64,000 bases of DNA from Acanthococcus lagerstroemiae (GCA_031841125.1 CM063112.1:21974603-22038602); one strand, 5' to 3'. Positions 31,266 to 44,900 are shown, numbered from the stretch's first letter. A program made the numbers and translations. The notes: generated from the letters alone by a model not told the origin.

Positions 31266-32029
31266 TTTGGCTTATCTAAAATTTTCAAAATTTTGTTGAC
31301 TGGAATTTCTGACCCAATTCTTATTATACCAAAGTCGATGCTAAATACACTGTTTTAATCCCAGAATCAAAAGCATGAACTTAATTTTATTCTCACCTGC
31401 TTTTCAGCTTACATTTCCATTATTATTATTATTAACTGACTAATTACAGATAGGAAATGAAACGTTCATCGTAGTATTGTATAGAGCGTACGAAATTGAA
31501 CGCAGAAGAAAGAATCTCTACAAGAAACGCAGTGGTTCAAATGATTAGAATACTTATTACAAAGAGGCAGCATTATAGGAACTGAATGCTGAGTAAGCCT
31601 GTACATAATAAAGCGATAAGTTCACAAATACAGAGATAATTTCAATTATAAGTTCGAATGAGAAAATAAATCTACGAGGAAATCATTTTGGGAATGACAA
31701 TTGACAATTTATAACGTACAAAAATACGGAGCTAAAAGGTTTCGTTTTATAAGAATTCTTGATAGCGTCTTTTACTATAATTTTTAAAATTATTTATGAG
31801 TACTTGCGACGCCGTGTGCTATATACCTCAAACATTTCCCTCAAGACCTCTGTATGGAAACTATGTCATTATCTCTACGTTGCTCGTAATTTGTACATGA
31901 TTTTGCATTCCCCATTTTTTTTCGAGAAAAGGTGAAAGAATACATGAGCGAGAAGGCAGCCCTCGTATCCTCGCTTTCAGCTCGTACAGCGAACCGGCAC
32001 TCATCGTATTCATTATATTTTACTTTAGT

Positions 32030-32310
32030 TGCACGATGTACGATTGGCCAATTCTATTCACAAACAGCGAATCACGGTTCCCGAGCGCAGGCCCTGCGCT
32101 GTTCACCCTATTATGCTGGGAGGTAATGCGGCAGGATGGGTTCCATTTGGTAGACATTTTGGGTAGCATGCAACAAACAAAATGAGCGAAAAAGAAGGCA
32201 AGGTCTGCGCTCGGAAACCCTTCAGTAAATTTAACATTGCGATTGGCTGACTTTCCTCCCTTTTTTTTTCTGCTCATGCAAAAATGGAACTATATAAATG
32301 CATGGAATGA
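32030..32310 (+). promoter_or_regulatory. CCAAT/TATA promoter-like region inside imperfect inverted repeats
   Basis: GATTGGCCAATT (32042), GATTGGCTGAC (about 32241) and AACTATATAAATGCATGG (TATA at 32290) give a classic CCAAT-TATA arrangement, about 50 bp between the second CCAAT and TATA. GGTTCCCGAGCGCAGGCCC (about 32076) and its inverted partner GGTCTGCGCTCGGAAACCC (about 32202) form an imperfect inverted repeat, so the segment may also be a miniature element that brought the promoter motifs. Confidence 0.35.
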
Positions 32311-32478
32311 ATATAACAAGAAATCAATAATGATGCTCAGAGACTTATTATGTTATTCAGTAAGTTGGTACCGTATCTCAACTCATTGAGCATCATCCAT
32401 GCTCTTGAACGGTGCAAGAGCTTGGGAGATCGGAACTGAAAGCGCGGTAGACCATGAGCAGTAATCTAGCGAACATGA

Positions 32479-32709
32479 ATGCGTACCTATGTAACAGAGG
32501 ACGGCATGCATGCAATAAATAAGTTCAACATGCGAGCTGAAACCCAAGTTTCAACATGTTCATTAGCTTCATGTGAAGTATCCTCAGAACTGTGGCGAAC
32601 TGACGATACTGATGCCGTGCGGATGAGCTCACGCCCCACCCAACTGATGTGGTCCGCCACGTGCCGCGGATCAGCAGTTCTGGCAATGCACGTATACCTA
32701 GAACAATAA
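32479..32709 (+). CDS. Hypothetical small open frame downstream of a TATA box
   Basis: An ATG-initiated frame of 76 codons ends in two stops, in DNA clearly richer in GC than its surroundings. It contains AETQVSTCSLASCEVSS and ELWRTDDTDAVRMSSRP. It begins about 190 bp after the TATA box at 32290. The minus strand of the same stretch is also open, as often happens in GC-rich DNA, so coding status is uncertain. No domain or signal peptide was recognised. Confidence 0.25.
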   Translation: MRTYVTEDGMHAINKFNMRAETQVSTCSLASCEVSSELWRTDDTDAVRMSSRPTQLMWSATCRGSAVLAMHVYLEQ

Positions 32710-32719
32710 TAAACGTACA

Positions 32720-34680
32720 TTAATTTCTAACATATTTGAGTGCTACAAATGGCAGCCAACGTTTTCACTTTTTAATTAATTATTCGCAGTTGTTATTCTA
32801 TCGACTATGTAGTTTCCACGAACAAAACAGGCCAGTATATTTTGGTTAGTACAGTCAACATGTCCAGGTACAGAAAAAGATCTTCTCAACTGCAGAATAC
32901 CAGTAAGTATTTTAGAGCGGAATCAACGATTTCAAGCTGATGTTGGCGACTTCTGGCCAACAGTTCAGTGGTTACACTAAAATACCTTATGTCGTCACGC
33001 TTCACTGGTATAAAGATCCAGATGTGGGGAACTGAATGAATATACGATTCTACGAACCACATTGATGAAGAAAAGAGTATAGTGACTGTTACCCAATGGC
33101 ATTCACGGGTCAGATCCGCGCACGCCCATAGCCAGCCGCGTATTTGTCACGAAAGGCAGGTGACATGTCACACACAGCACCTTTTTGAAGTGCACTTACA
33201 TCCACATAAAATATTTTTTGGAGGTTCCTTTCTCAACATTTTTTACCCCTTCGGCCATCATTTTAAGAAAAGACGAACTTTTTTTTTTCAATTTATTTCA
33301 CTAGATAAGGCGAGCAGACTCATCAGACAAGGGACTGCCTTGTCTGCCTTGGTGCTGGCTATACAGGTTTGAATTTGCACCTTGGATCTCGGTAGATAGC
33401 GTATTGTCTATAATGCTCAAGATAACGCACGTATATTACATCATGGCCTCCCCCTCCACACCATAAAATAAATAATAAAGAATTGCAACTAGTGTAGCAA
33501 TATAAATTTTGAAAAGATACAACCTAAAATAATTCACTTCTATCAAAACGTTGTTTCTCATAGCAGATTACAACACTGCAAGCTTGGGAGTAAGCTCGTA
33601 ACTTCGAACATTCATACTAGCCTGCGGTCATATTAATTATTTTCAAATTGTTACAATTTGAAAACGCTATAAAGTCCCATTCGCGGATTTGGTTTTGGTA
33701 TTTCACGGACATCATCTGAGAACCAACGAAATACGTTTATTTGAGCCATTAGTTGGTTTAAATGAACAGCATTTCTACGATGGCCCGCCCCATTAAGGTA
33801 GCGACTGTGTTCATAGAATACCTGAATTTCAACACACTGAAGTCTCATCATTTAGAAATTTGGCAGCACCACAAATTGAAGATACACTTGGATCGACAAA
33901 GTACTATTCGTCTTGGTTGTTAACCAGGGCATAGGAAATTAACGCGTTTTTTAAAGAGCTGCTGTTTCCAGATTTCTTCCAAGGTGTGGCATTTGTGAAC
34001 ATCTTTCTGTTCGGATCGTACTGATGCTAATGTGGATTCATCCAGGCTCATCTGCATTGGAGCTCTGCCACTGTAAGATATATAATATTATGAGTAGCCG
34101 ACTTGATTTATGGAATCGAGATTTAATATTGATAAATAATATTACCTTGTCAATTTCTAACCCGATGAGTCAGCTTTGAACTTCCAGTTTTTCATACCTT
34201 GAAGGCGGCACGCTAAATTACTACACAAACAGTTCTTAAAATTCAAATTTCAAGCTCTAAAAGGGATTGATTAGGTGTCAAGATAATTAAAGCACGAAAA
34301 CTACCGCCCAGGATAAACTTTCAATGGTTCAATACGTTCAATACAACCAATCCAAGATTTTCAACTTAACAGTTAACGGTTCATAATATTGATAAGATTA
34401 GGAAAAATGAGGAGTCATCTGTCAAAAGGGACCCTGACAAATGGGAATCTCGATAACTCCTCAGATACTTTTTAGGGTTTTTACAGAAAATACCTAAAGT
34501 TTCAGCTTTCAGCAAACAGTGCCGTTATTATTTGTATTTTTGTGTTGATGTTTCTAAATTTCACAATATGAACCATTTAGACGCAGTTTAACAAAAAGGA
34601 ACTAACCCACAAAATCCGCTTTTTGAGAACACCAGATCCAACATCCGAAATTCAAGAGCCATGTAGAAACTATATGGCAT
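32720..34680. other. Low-copy DNA, no gene recognised
   Basis: It is mostly AT-rich, with a CpG-rich patch at 33095-33180 and short frames without protein-like features. I see no repeat family, RNA gene or convincing exon. Confidence 0.4.
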
Positions 34681-34689
34681 TGCATTTAC

Positions 34690-34810
34690 TGATAAGCTTT
34701 TTTCAACGTGAGTACATATTTTTGAATCGGGGGCCCAATTTTGAAAAATTCTACGTTTTATGCTCTTTCCAACGATACTAATAAATCATTTTTCTTTAAA
34801 TGTGGGTTAG
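34690..34810 (+). repeat. Repeat flank homologous to 18200-18520 (empty site)
   Basis: TGATAAGCTTTTTTCAACGTGAGTACATATTTTTGAATCGG here corresponds to TGACAAACTTTTTTCAACGTGGATACACAT[element]TTTTGTATCGG at 18205-18430 (element not copied). GGCCCAATTTTGAAAAATTCTAC and GCTCTTTCCAACGATACTAATA continue the match. It lacks the 182-bp element, so it is an unfilled paralogous site. Confidence 0.65.
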
Positions 34811-34859
34811 TTCCTTTTTGTTAAACAGCGTCCATTTTCGGGTGCCATTTTTGGCTTTT

Positions 34860-35124
34860 AACCAGGGTAATGAGAAAAAAACAATGATGGTTTTAAAACG
34901 AATAAAGAGTTTTAAAACTTTTTTTTTGGTTAAAAAATGTTTTTTAACCATATTTTACTTTTTTCTCCTTCCCCCCCCCCCCATTTTCTTTGAAATTTTC
35001 TCACCCAGAACTTGTTCAGAAACTAAAATAATTTGTCTATTACAAATAAATTTCAGGATTTCATGCAAAATTTCCCAGAATGATTTGATATTAGTCATAA
35101 CTATCAATACATTCCTTATAATGA
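34860..35124 (+). repeat. Divergent edge module of the 1.69-kb array
   Basis: AACAATGATGGTTTTAAAACG, TTTTCTTTGAAATTTTCTCACCCAGAACTT, AATAATTTGTC, AAATTTCAGGATTTCATGC and TTAGTCATAACTAT match the second module of each array unit (for example 36254-36500) at lower identity. It then passes directly to ATAATGACCAAGCAGGGAGG. About 300 bp that every later unit has between these two points (36516-36815 in the first unit) is absent. Confidence 0.6.
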
Positions 35125-35149
35125 CCAAGCAGGGAGGATAATTAAGGTT

Positions 35150-35200
35150 GACATGTTGTTTTAAAACAATGAAGAAAAAAACAATCATTGTTTTAAAACG
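35150..35200. repeat. Hairpin motif 1 of the array unit
   Basis: TGTTTTAAAACAATGA and TCATTGTTTTAAAACG are separated by an A-rich loop of about 12 bases. The motif recurs in each unit (for example 36858, 38543, 40229). A second, related hairpin with AATTAAAACAATGA is about 1.1 kb later in each unit (for example 36257-36303). Confidence 0.6.
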
Positions 35201-35445
35201 TTTTTGTCTTAGTTTTTTTTTTTTTTTTTTTTGGTTTTTGGTTGAAATGTGGTTTTAATCAGTTTTTACTTCTTTTTGTTTTTCCATTTTCTTTGAGATT
35301 TTGTCACCGAAATCTTACAGACAGGGCTGATAATCTGTTTCTGATTTGCTTAAACGTCTTCATTTCCATAATATTTTGAGATTTCTTCATAAGTCTGTAG
35401 GTAAATGGAAAAATATCCTTCAATGGTTATGATTAGAAGGCAAAC

Positions 35446-35629
35446 TAAAGCTACTATAGTTACACACGGGTATAATGAGCCGCCATTTTGAATCGCACCG
35501 CGCCTGTGAATGTCGAATCTGGATGAATCCGACAACGCAAAGCGTACCGCGTAGTCAATTCCGCATCGCCGGCACAGTGCGAATCAAAATGGCCGCTCAT
35601 TATACCTGTGTGTAACTATAGTATCCCTA
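35446..35629. mobile_element. Miniature inverted-repeat element in array unit (first copy)
   Basis: TACTATAGTTACACACGGG and its inverse CTGTGTGTAACTATAGTA extend into inverted repeats of about 50 bp that also pair GGTATAATGAGC(C/G)GCCATTTT with its partner. The element is flanked by GGCAAAC at 35439-35445 and 35630-35636. Unit 11 has a single AAGGCAAACGACGACAG at this place (52328-52344), as expected of the unoccupied site. A copy sits at the equivalent position of units 1-10. Confidence 0.75.
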
Positions 35630-35801
35630 GGCAAACGACGACAGCCCGCCAACAGATTTAGGACTCGGAATCAATGTGGGTGACGTCTAGTGGATGCTTT
35701 GTGAACCCTCACTGAGTGACTATTATGTCCTGCCAGGAATTTAAGGGCTTTGCCTTTGAGCATGAACCTCCTGGAGGGATAGAAACTATGTTTCCTATGC
35801 T

Positions 35802-35938
35802 GGACCGGTAGAGCGCGCATTTCTGACATGCAGATGCCCCAGTGCTAATGAAAGCTAATGGCAATCAATTTGTATACAACGGGGCATTCGCATGACATGA
35901 ACGCAGGCATCACAGGATATTGCGCGCTCTACAGTTCC
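35802..35938. mobile_element. Second inverted-repeat element of the array unit (first copy)
   Basis: GGACCGGTAGAGCGCGCA on the left and TGCGCGCTCTACAGTTCC on the right are inverted repeats (consensus GGAMCTGTAGAGCGCGCA). The pairing continues inward in part, between GACATGCAGATGCCCC and GGGGCATTCGCATGACATG. It is present in all units, including unit 11 (52968-53106). No certain target duplication was seen. Confidence 0.6.
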
Positions 35939-38900
35939 ACGCTTGTATAATGTAAGTAATCCGATTTCTATATCTCCAGGAGATTTATACTCAAAGACCT
36001 GTGGGCAGAAATACTGTTTTAACAAACCAGAGAGAGCGGGTAAATAAAAATGATAATGTTTTCATTTTATGAAACACTTATCATTTTGAAGAGAAGACTT
36101 ACAGCAGTTTGGGAAATTTTTTTAGAATTCTGTTGACAGCACCCTGATAGAGGGCAGCCCAAGATTAGACAAAAACATTTCTTATTATAAAATTGTTCTT
36201 TTTTTTTTGCGCGCTAGTCCCTTTCCTCCTGCAATGTCACATGTAAGGTAGGCATGTTTTAAATTAAAACAATGAAGATAAAATAATCATTGTTTTAAAA
36301 CGAATATGTGTTGTAAACTGATTTTTTTTTTTAAATTGAAAACGTACTTTTTAAACCATGTTCATGTTTCCTCTATTTTCTTTGAAATTTTCTCACCCAG
36401 AACTTAGAGGGACCAAAATAATTTGTCAAGTGCATACAAATAAAATTTCAGGATTTCATGCCAAAACTTACAGGATAATCTGATATCAGTCCTAATTATG
36501 TATACATTCATTTACCCAACGACAGGTATTCTTGCCAACAGTAACTCAGTGTGTGACATCAGAGTTCAAGGTTGAATAATGGAACAAAAAGGTAAGACAA
36601 AAAGACGGAATAAGGGAAAAAATAAATAAAAACACGTTTCTAAACGTTTTAAAATATGTAGGTCACAAAAAAAAAAGAATAATCATATCAACAAGTTCTA
36701 CATAAAACAAAGAAAAACGTCAAAAAAGTTCTTTTGTTCTTTTAAAATAAAGTTCCCCCCCCCTCGCCAACACAGCTTGTAAGCCGGTACAATTCAGATA
36801 TGATTTGATGATCATAATAACCAAGCAGGGAAGATAATTAAGGTTGTCATGTTTTAAAACAATGAACAAAAAAACAATCATTGTTTTAAAACGTTTGGTC
36901 TTAGTTTTTGTTTTGGTTCTTTGTTGAAATGTGGTTTCAATCAGTTTTTACTCCTTTTTGTTTTTCCATTTTCTTTGAGATTTTGTCACCGAAATCTTAC
37001 AGGCAGGGCTGATAATCTGTTTCTGATTTGCTTAAACGTCTTCATTTCCATAATATTTTGAGATTTCTTTATAAGTCTGTAGGTAAATGGAAAAATATCC
37101 TTCAATGGTTATGATTAGAAGGCAAACTAAGGCTACTATAGTTACACACGGGTATAATGAGCCGCCATTTTGAATCGCACCGCGCTTGTGAATGTCGAAT
37201 CTGGACGAATCCGACAACGCAAAGCGTACCGCGTAGTCAATTCCGCATCGCCGGTGCAGTGCGAATCAAAATGGCCGCTAATTATACCTGTGTGTAACTA
37301 TAGTATCCCTCGGCAAACGACGACAGCCCGCCAACAGATTTAGGACTCGGAATCAATGTGGGTGACGTCTAGCGGATGCTTTGTGAACCCTCACTGAGTG
37401 ACTATTATGTCATGCCAGGAATTTAAGGGCTATAGCTTTGAGCATGAACCTCCTGGAGGGATAGAAACTATGTTTCCTATGCTGGACCGGTAGAGCGCGC
37501 ATTTCTGACATGCAGATGCCCCAGTGCTAATGAAAGCTAATGGCAATCAATTTGTTTACAACGGGGCATTCGCATGACATGAACGCAGGCATCACAGGAT
37601 ATTGCGCGCTCCACAGTTCCACGCTTGTATAACGTAAGTAATCCGATTTCTATATCTCCAGGAGATTTATGCTCAAAGACCAGTAGGCAGAAATACAGTT
37701 TAACAAACCAGAGAGAGCGGGTAAATAAAAATGATAATGTTTTCATTTTATGAAACACTTATCATTTTGAAGAGAAGACTTACAGCAGTTTGGGAAATTT
37801 TTTTAGAATTCTGTTGACAGCACCCTGATAGAGGGCAGCCCAAGATTAGTCAAAAACATTTCTTATTATAAAATTGTTCTTTTTTTTTTTTTTGCGCGCT
37901 AGTCCCTTTCCTCCTGCAATGTCACATGTAAGGTAGGCATGTTTTAAATTAAAACAATGAAGAAAAAATAATCATTGTTTTAAAACGAATATGTGTTGTA
38001 AACTGATATTTTTTTTAAATTGAAAACGTAGTTTTTAAACCATGTTCATGTTTCTTCTATTTTCTTTGAAATTTTCTCACCCAGAACTTAGAGGGACCAA
38101 AATAATTTGTCAAGTGCATACAAATAAAATTTCAGGAATTCATGCCAAAACTTACAGGATTATCTGATATCAGTCCTAATTATGTATACATTCATTTACC
38201 CAATGCCAGGTATTCTTGCCAACAGTTACTCAGTGTGTGACATCAGAGTTCAAGGTTGAATAATGGAACAAAAAGGTAAGACAAAAAGACGGAATAAGGG
38301 AAAAAATAAATAAAAACACGTTTCTAAACGTTTTAAAATATGTAGGTCACAAAAAAAAAAGAATAATCATATCAACAAGTTCTACATAAAACAAAGAAAA
38401 ACGTCAAAAAAGTTCTTTTGTTCTTTTAAAATAAAGTTCCCCCCCCCCTCGACAACACAGCTTGTAAGCCGGTACAATTCAGATATGATTTGATGATCAT
38501 AATAACCAAGCAGGGAAGATAATTAAGGTTGTCATGTTTTAAAACAATGAACAAAAAAACAATCATTGTTTTAAAACGTTTGGTCTTAGTTTTTGTTTTG
38601 GTTCTTTGTTGAAATGTGGTTTCAATCAGTTTTTACTCCTTTTTGTTTTTCCATTTTCTTTGAGATTTTGTCACCGAAATCTTACAGGCAGGGCTGATAA
38701 TCTGTTTCTGATTTGCTTAAACGTCTTCATTTCCATAATATTTTGAGATTTCTTTATAAGTCTGTAGGTAAATGGAAAAATATCCTTCAATGGTTATGAT
38801 TAGAAGGCAAACCAACGGCTACTATAGTTACACACGGGTATAATGAGCCGCCATTTTGAATCGCACCGCGCTTGTGAATGTCGAATCTGGACGAATCCGA

Positions 38901-41900
38901 CAACGCAAAGCGTACCGCGTAGTCAATTCCGCATCGCCGGCACAGTGCGAATCAAAATGGCCGCTCATTATACCTGTGTGTAACTATAGTATCCCTAGGC
39001 AAACGACGACAGCCCGCCAACAGATTTAGGACTCGGAATCAATGTGGGTGACGTCTAGTGGATGCTTTGTGAACCCTCACTGAGTGACTATTATGTCCTG
39101 CCAGGAATTTAAGGGCTTTGCCTTTGAGCATGAACCTCCTGGAGGGATAGAAACTATGTTTCCTATGCTGGACCGGTAGAGCGCGCATTTCTGACATGCA
39201 GATGCCCCAGTGCTAATGAAAGCTAATGGCAATCAATTTGTTTACAACGGGGCATTCGCATGACATGAACGCAGGCATCACAGGATATTGCGCGCTCCAC
39301 AGTTCCACGCTTGTATAACGTAAGTAATCCGATTTCTATATCTCCAGGAGATTTATGCTCAAAGACCAGTAGGCAGAAATACAGTTTAACAAACCAGAGA
39401 GAGCGGGTAAATAAAAATGATAATGTTTTCATTTTATGAAACACTTATCATTTTGAAGAGAAGACTTACAGCAGTTTGGGAAATTTTTTTAGAATTCTGT
39501 TGACAGCACCCTGATAGAGGGCAGCCCAAGATTAGTCAAAAACATTTCTTATTATAAAATTGTTCTTTTTTTTTTTTTTGCGCGCTAGTCCCTTTCCTCC
39601 TGCAATGTCACATGTAAGGTAGGCATGTTTTAAATTAAAACAATGAAGAAAAAATAATCATTGTTTTAAAACGAATATGTGTTGTAAACTGATATTTTTT
39701 TTAAATTGAAAACGTAGTTTTTAAACCATGTTCATGTTTCTTCTATTTTCTTTGAAATTTTCTCACCCAGAACTTAGAGGGACCAAAATAATTTGTCAAG
39801 TGCATACAAATAAAATTTCAGGAATTCATGCCAAAACTTACAGGATTATCCGATATCAGTCCTAATTATGTATACATTCATTTACCCAATGCCAGGTATT
39901 CTTGCCAACAGTTACTCAGTGTGTGACATCAGAGTTCAAGGTTGAATAATGGAACAAAAAGGTAAGACTAAAAGACGGAATAAGGGAAAAAATAAATAAA
40001 AACACGTTTCTAAACGTTTTAAAATATGTAGGTCACAAAAAAAAAAGAATAATCATATCAACAAGTTCTACATAAAACAAAGAAAAACGTCAAAAAAGTT
40101 CTTTTGTTCTTTTAAAATAAAGTTCCCCCCCCCCACGCCAACACAGCTTGTAAGCCGGTACAATTCAGATATGATTTGATGATCATAATAACCAAGCAGG
40201 GAAGATAATTAAGGTTGTCATGTTTTAAAACAATGAACAAAAAAACAATCATTGTTTTAAAACGTTTGGTCTTAGTTTTTGTTTTGGTTCTTTGTTGAAA
40301 TGTGGTTTCAATCAGTTTTTACTCCTTTTTGTTTTTCCATTTTCTTTGAGATTTTGTCACCGAAATCTTACAGGCAGGGCTGATAATCTGTTTCTGATTT
40401 GCTTAAACGTCTTCATTTCCATAATATTTTGAGATTTCTTTATAAGTCTGTAGGTAAATGGAAAAATATCCTTCAATGGTTATGATTAGAAGGCAAACCA
40501 ACGGCTACTATAGTTACACACGGGTATAATGAGCCGCCATTTTGAATCGCACCGCGCTTGTGAATGTCGAATCTGGACGAATCCGACAACGCAAAGCGTA
40601 CCGCGTAGTCAATTCCGCATCGCCGGTGCAGTGCGAATCAAAATGGCCGCTAATTATACCTGTGTGTAACTATAGTATCCCTCGGCAAACGACGACAGCC
40701 CGCCAACAGATTTAGGACTCGGAATCAATGTGGGTGACGTCTAGCGGATGCTTTGTGAACCCTCACTGAGTGACTATTATGTCATGCCAGGAATTTAAGG
40801 GCTATAGCTTTGAGCATGAACCTCCTGGAGGGATAGAAACTATGTTTCCTATGCTGGACCGGTAGAGCGCGCATTTCTGACATGCAGATGCCCCAGTGCT
40901 AATGAAAGCTAATGGCAATCAATTTGTTTACAACGGGGCATTCGCATGACATGAACGCAGGCATCACAGGATATTGCGCGCTCCACAGTTCCACGCTTGT
41001 ATAACGTAAGTAATCCGATTTCTATATCTCCAGGAGATTTATGCTCAAAGACCAGTAGGCAGAAATACAGTTTAACAAACCAGAGAGAGCGGGTAAATAA
41101 AAATGATAATGTTTTCATTTTATGAAACACTTATCATTTTGAAGAGAAGACTTACAGCAGTTTGGGAAATTTTTTTAGAATTCTGTTGACAGCACCCTGA
41201 TAGAGGGCAGCCCAAGATTAGTCAAAAACATTTCTTATTATAAAATTGTTCTTTTTTTTTTTTTTGCGCGCTAGTCCCTTTCCTCCTGCAATGTCACATG
41301 TAAGGTAGGCATGTTTTAAATTAAAACAATGAAGAAAAAATAATCATTGTTTTAAAACGAATATGTGTTGTAAACTGATATTTTTTTTAAATTGAAAACG
41401 TAGTTTTTAAACCATGTTCATGTTTCTTCTATTTTCTTTGAAATTTTCTCACCCAGAACTTAGAGGGACCAAAATAATTTGTCAAGTGCATACAAATAAA
41501 ATTTCAGGATTTCATGTCAAAACTTACAGGATAATCTGATATCAGTCCTAATTATGTATACATTCATTTATCCAACGACAGGTATTCTTGCCAACAGTAA
41601 CTCAGTGTGTGACATCACAGTTCAAGGTTGAATAATGGAACAAAAAGGTAAGACAAAAAGACGGAATCAGGGAAAAAATAAATAAAAACACGTTTCTAAA
41701 CGTTTTAAAATATGTAGGTCACAAAACAAAAAAGAATAATCATATCAACAATTTCTACATAAAACAAAGAAAAACGTCAAAAAAGTTCTTTTGTTCTTTT
41801 AAAATAAAGTTCCCCCCCCCCACGCCAACACAGCTTGTAAGCCGGTACAATTCAGATATGATTTGATGATCATAATAACCAAGCAGGGAAGATAATTGAG

Positions 41901-44900
41901 GTTGTCATGTTTTAAAACAATGAACAAAAAAACAATCATTGTTTTAAAACTTTGGTCTAAGTTTTTGTTTTGGTTCTTTGTTGAAACGTGGTTTCAATCA
42001 GTTTTTACTCCTTTTTGGTTTTCCATTTTCTTTGAGATTTTGTCACCGAAATCTTACAGACAGGGCTGATAATCTGTTTCTGATTTGCTTAAACGTCTTC
42101 ATTTCCATAATATTTTGAGATTTCTTCATAAGTCTGTAGGTAAATGGAAAAATACCCTTCAATGGTTATGATTAGAAGGCAAACTAAAGCTACTATAGTT
42201 ACACACGGGTATAATGAGCCGCCATTTCGAATTGCACCGCGCCTGTGAATGTCGAATCTGGAAGAATCCGACAACGCAAAGCGTACCGCGTAGTTAATTC
42301 CGCATCGCCGGCGCAGTGCGAATCAAAATGGCCGCTCATTATACCTGTGTGTAACTATAGTATCCCTCGGCAAACGACGACGACTCGCCAACAGATTTAG
42401 GACTCGGAATCAACGTGGGTGACGTCTAGCGGATGCTTTGTGAACCCTCACTGAGTGACTATTATGTCATGCCAGGAATTTAAGGGCTATACCTTTGAGA
42501 ATGAACCTCCTGGAGGGATAGAAACTATGTTTCCTATGCTGGACCGGTAGAGCGCGCATTTCTCACATGCAGATGCCCCAGTGCTAATGAAAGCTATATG
42601 GCAATCAATTTGTTTACAACGGGGCATTCGCATGACATGAACGCATGCGTCACAGGATATTGCGCGCTCTACAGTTCCACGCTTGTATAATGTAAGTAAT
42701 CCAATTTCTATATCTCCAGGAGAACAGGAGATTTATACTCAAAGACCTGTGGGCAGAAATACTGTTTAACAAACCAGAGAGAGCGGGTAAATAAAAATGA
42801 TAATGTTTTCATTTTATGAAACACTTATCATTTTGAAGAGAAGACTGACAGCAGTTTGGGAAATTTTTTTAGAATTCTGTTGACAGCACCCTGATAGAGG
42901 GCAGCCCAAGATTAGACAAAAACATTTCTTATTATAAATTGTTCTTTTTTTTTTTTTGCGCGCTAGTCCCTTTCCTCCTGCAATGTCACATGTAAGGTAG
43001 GCATGTTTTAAATTAAAACAATGAAGAAAAAATAATCATTGTTTTAAAACGAATATGTGTTGTAAACTGATTTTTTTTTTGAAAATTGAAAACGTACTTT
43101 TTAAACCATGTTCATGTTTCTTCTATTTTCTTTGAAATTTTCTCACCCAGAACTTTATAGAGGGACCAAAATAATTTGTCAAGTGCATACAAATAAAATT
43201 TCAGGATTTCATGTCAAAACTTACAGGATAATCTGATATCAGTCCTAATTATGTATACATTCATTTATCCAACGACAGGTATTCTTGCCAACAGTAACTC
43301 AGTGTGTGACATCACAGTTCAAGGTTGAATAATGGAACAAAAAGGTAAGACAAAAAGACGGAATCAGGGAAAAAATAAATAAAAACACGTTTCTAAACGT
43401 TTTAAAATATGTAGGTCACAAAAAAAAAAAGAATAATCATATCAACAATTTCTACATAAAACAAAGAAAAACGTCAAAAAAGTTCTTTTGTTCTTTTAAA
43501 ATAAAGTTCCCCCCCCCCCCACGCCAACACAGCTTGTAAGCCGGTACAATTCAGATATGATTTGATGATCATAATAACCAAGCAGGGAAGATAATTGAGG
43601 TTGTCATGTTTTAAAACAATGAACAAAAAAACAATCATTGTTTTAAAACTTTGGTCTAAGTTTTTGTTTTGGTTCTTTGTTGAAACGTGGTTTCAATCAG
43701 TTTTTACTCCTTTTTGGTTTTCCATTTTCTTTGAGATTTTGTCACCGAAATCTTAAAGGCAGGGCTGATAATCTGTTTCTGATTTGCTTAAACGTCTTCA
43801 TTTCCATAATATTTTGAGATTTCTTTATAAGTCTGTAGGTAAATGGAAAAATATCCTTCAATGGTTATGATTAGAAGGCAAACCAACGGCTACTATAGTT
43901 ACACACGGGTATAATGAGCCGCCATTTTGAATCGCACCGCGCTTGTGAATGTCGAATCTGGACGAATCCGACAACGCAAAGCGTACCGCGTAGTCAATTC
44001 CGCATCGCCGGTGCAGTGCGAATCAAAATGGCCGCTAATTATACCTGTGTGTAACTATAGTATCCCTCGGCAAACGACGACAGCCCGCCAACAGATTTAG
44101 GACTCGGAATCAATGTGGGTGACGTCTAGCGGATGCTTTGTGAACCCTCACTGAGTGACTATTATGTCATGCCAGGAATTTAAGGGCTATAGCTTTGAGC
44201 ATGAACCTCCTGGAGGGATAGAAACTATGTTTCCTATGCTGGACCGGTAGAGCGCGCATTTCTGACATGCAGATGCCCCAGTGCTAATGAAAGCTAATGG
44301 CAATCAATTTGTTTACAACGGGGCATTCGCATGACATGAACGCAGGCATCACAGGATATTGCGCGCTCCACAGTTCCACGCTTGTATAACGTAAGTAATC
44401 CGATTTCTATATCTCCAGGAGATTTATGCTCAAAGACCAGTAGGCAGAAATACAGTTTAACAAACCAGAGAGAGCGGGTAAATAAAAATGATAATGTTTT
44501 CATTTTATGAAACACTTATCATTTTGAAGAGAAGACTTACAGCAGTTTGGGAAATTTTTTTAGAATTCTGTTGACAGCACCCTGATAGAGGGCAGCCCAA
44601 GATTAGTCAAAAACATTTCTTATTATAAAATTGTTCTTTTTTTTTTTTTTGCGCGCTAGTCCCTTTCCTCCTGCAATGTCACATGTAAGGTAGGCATGTT
44701 TTAAATTAAAACAATGAAGAAAAAATAATCATTGTTTTAAAACGAATATGTGTTGTAAACTGATATTTTTTTTAAATTGAAAACGTAGTTTTTAAACCAT
44801 GTTCATGTTTCTTCTATTTTCTTTGAAATTTTCTCACCCAGAACTTAGAGGGACCAAAATAATTTGTCAAGTGCATACAAATAAAATTTCAGGATTTCAT

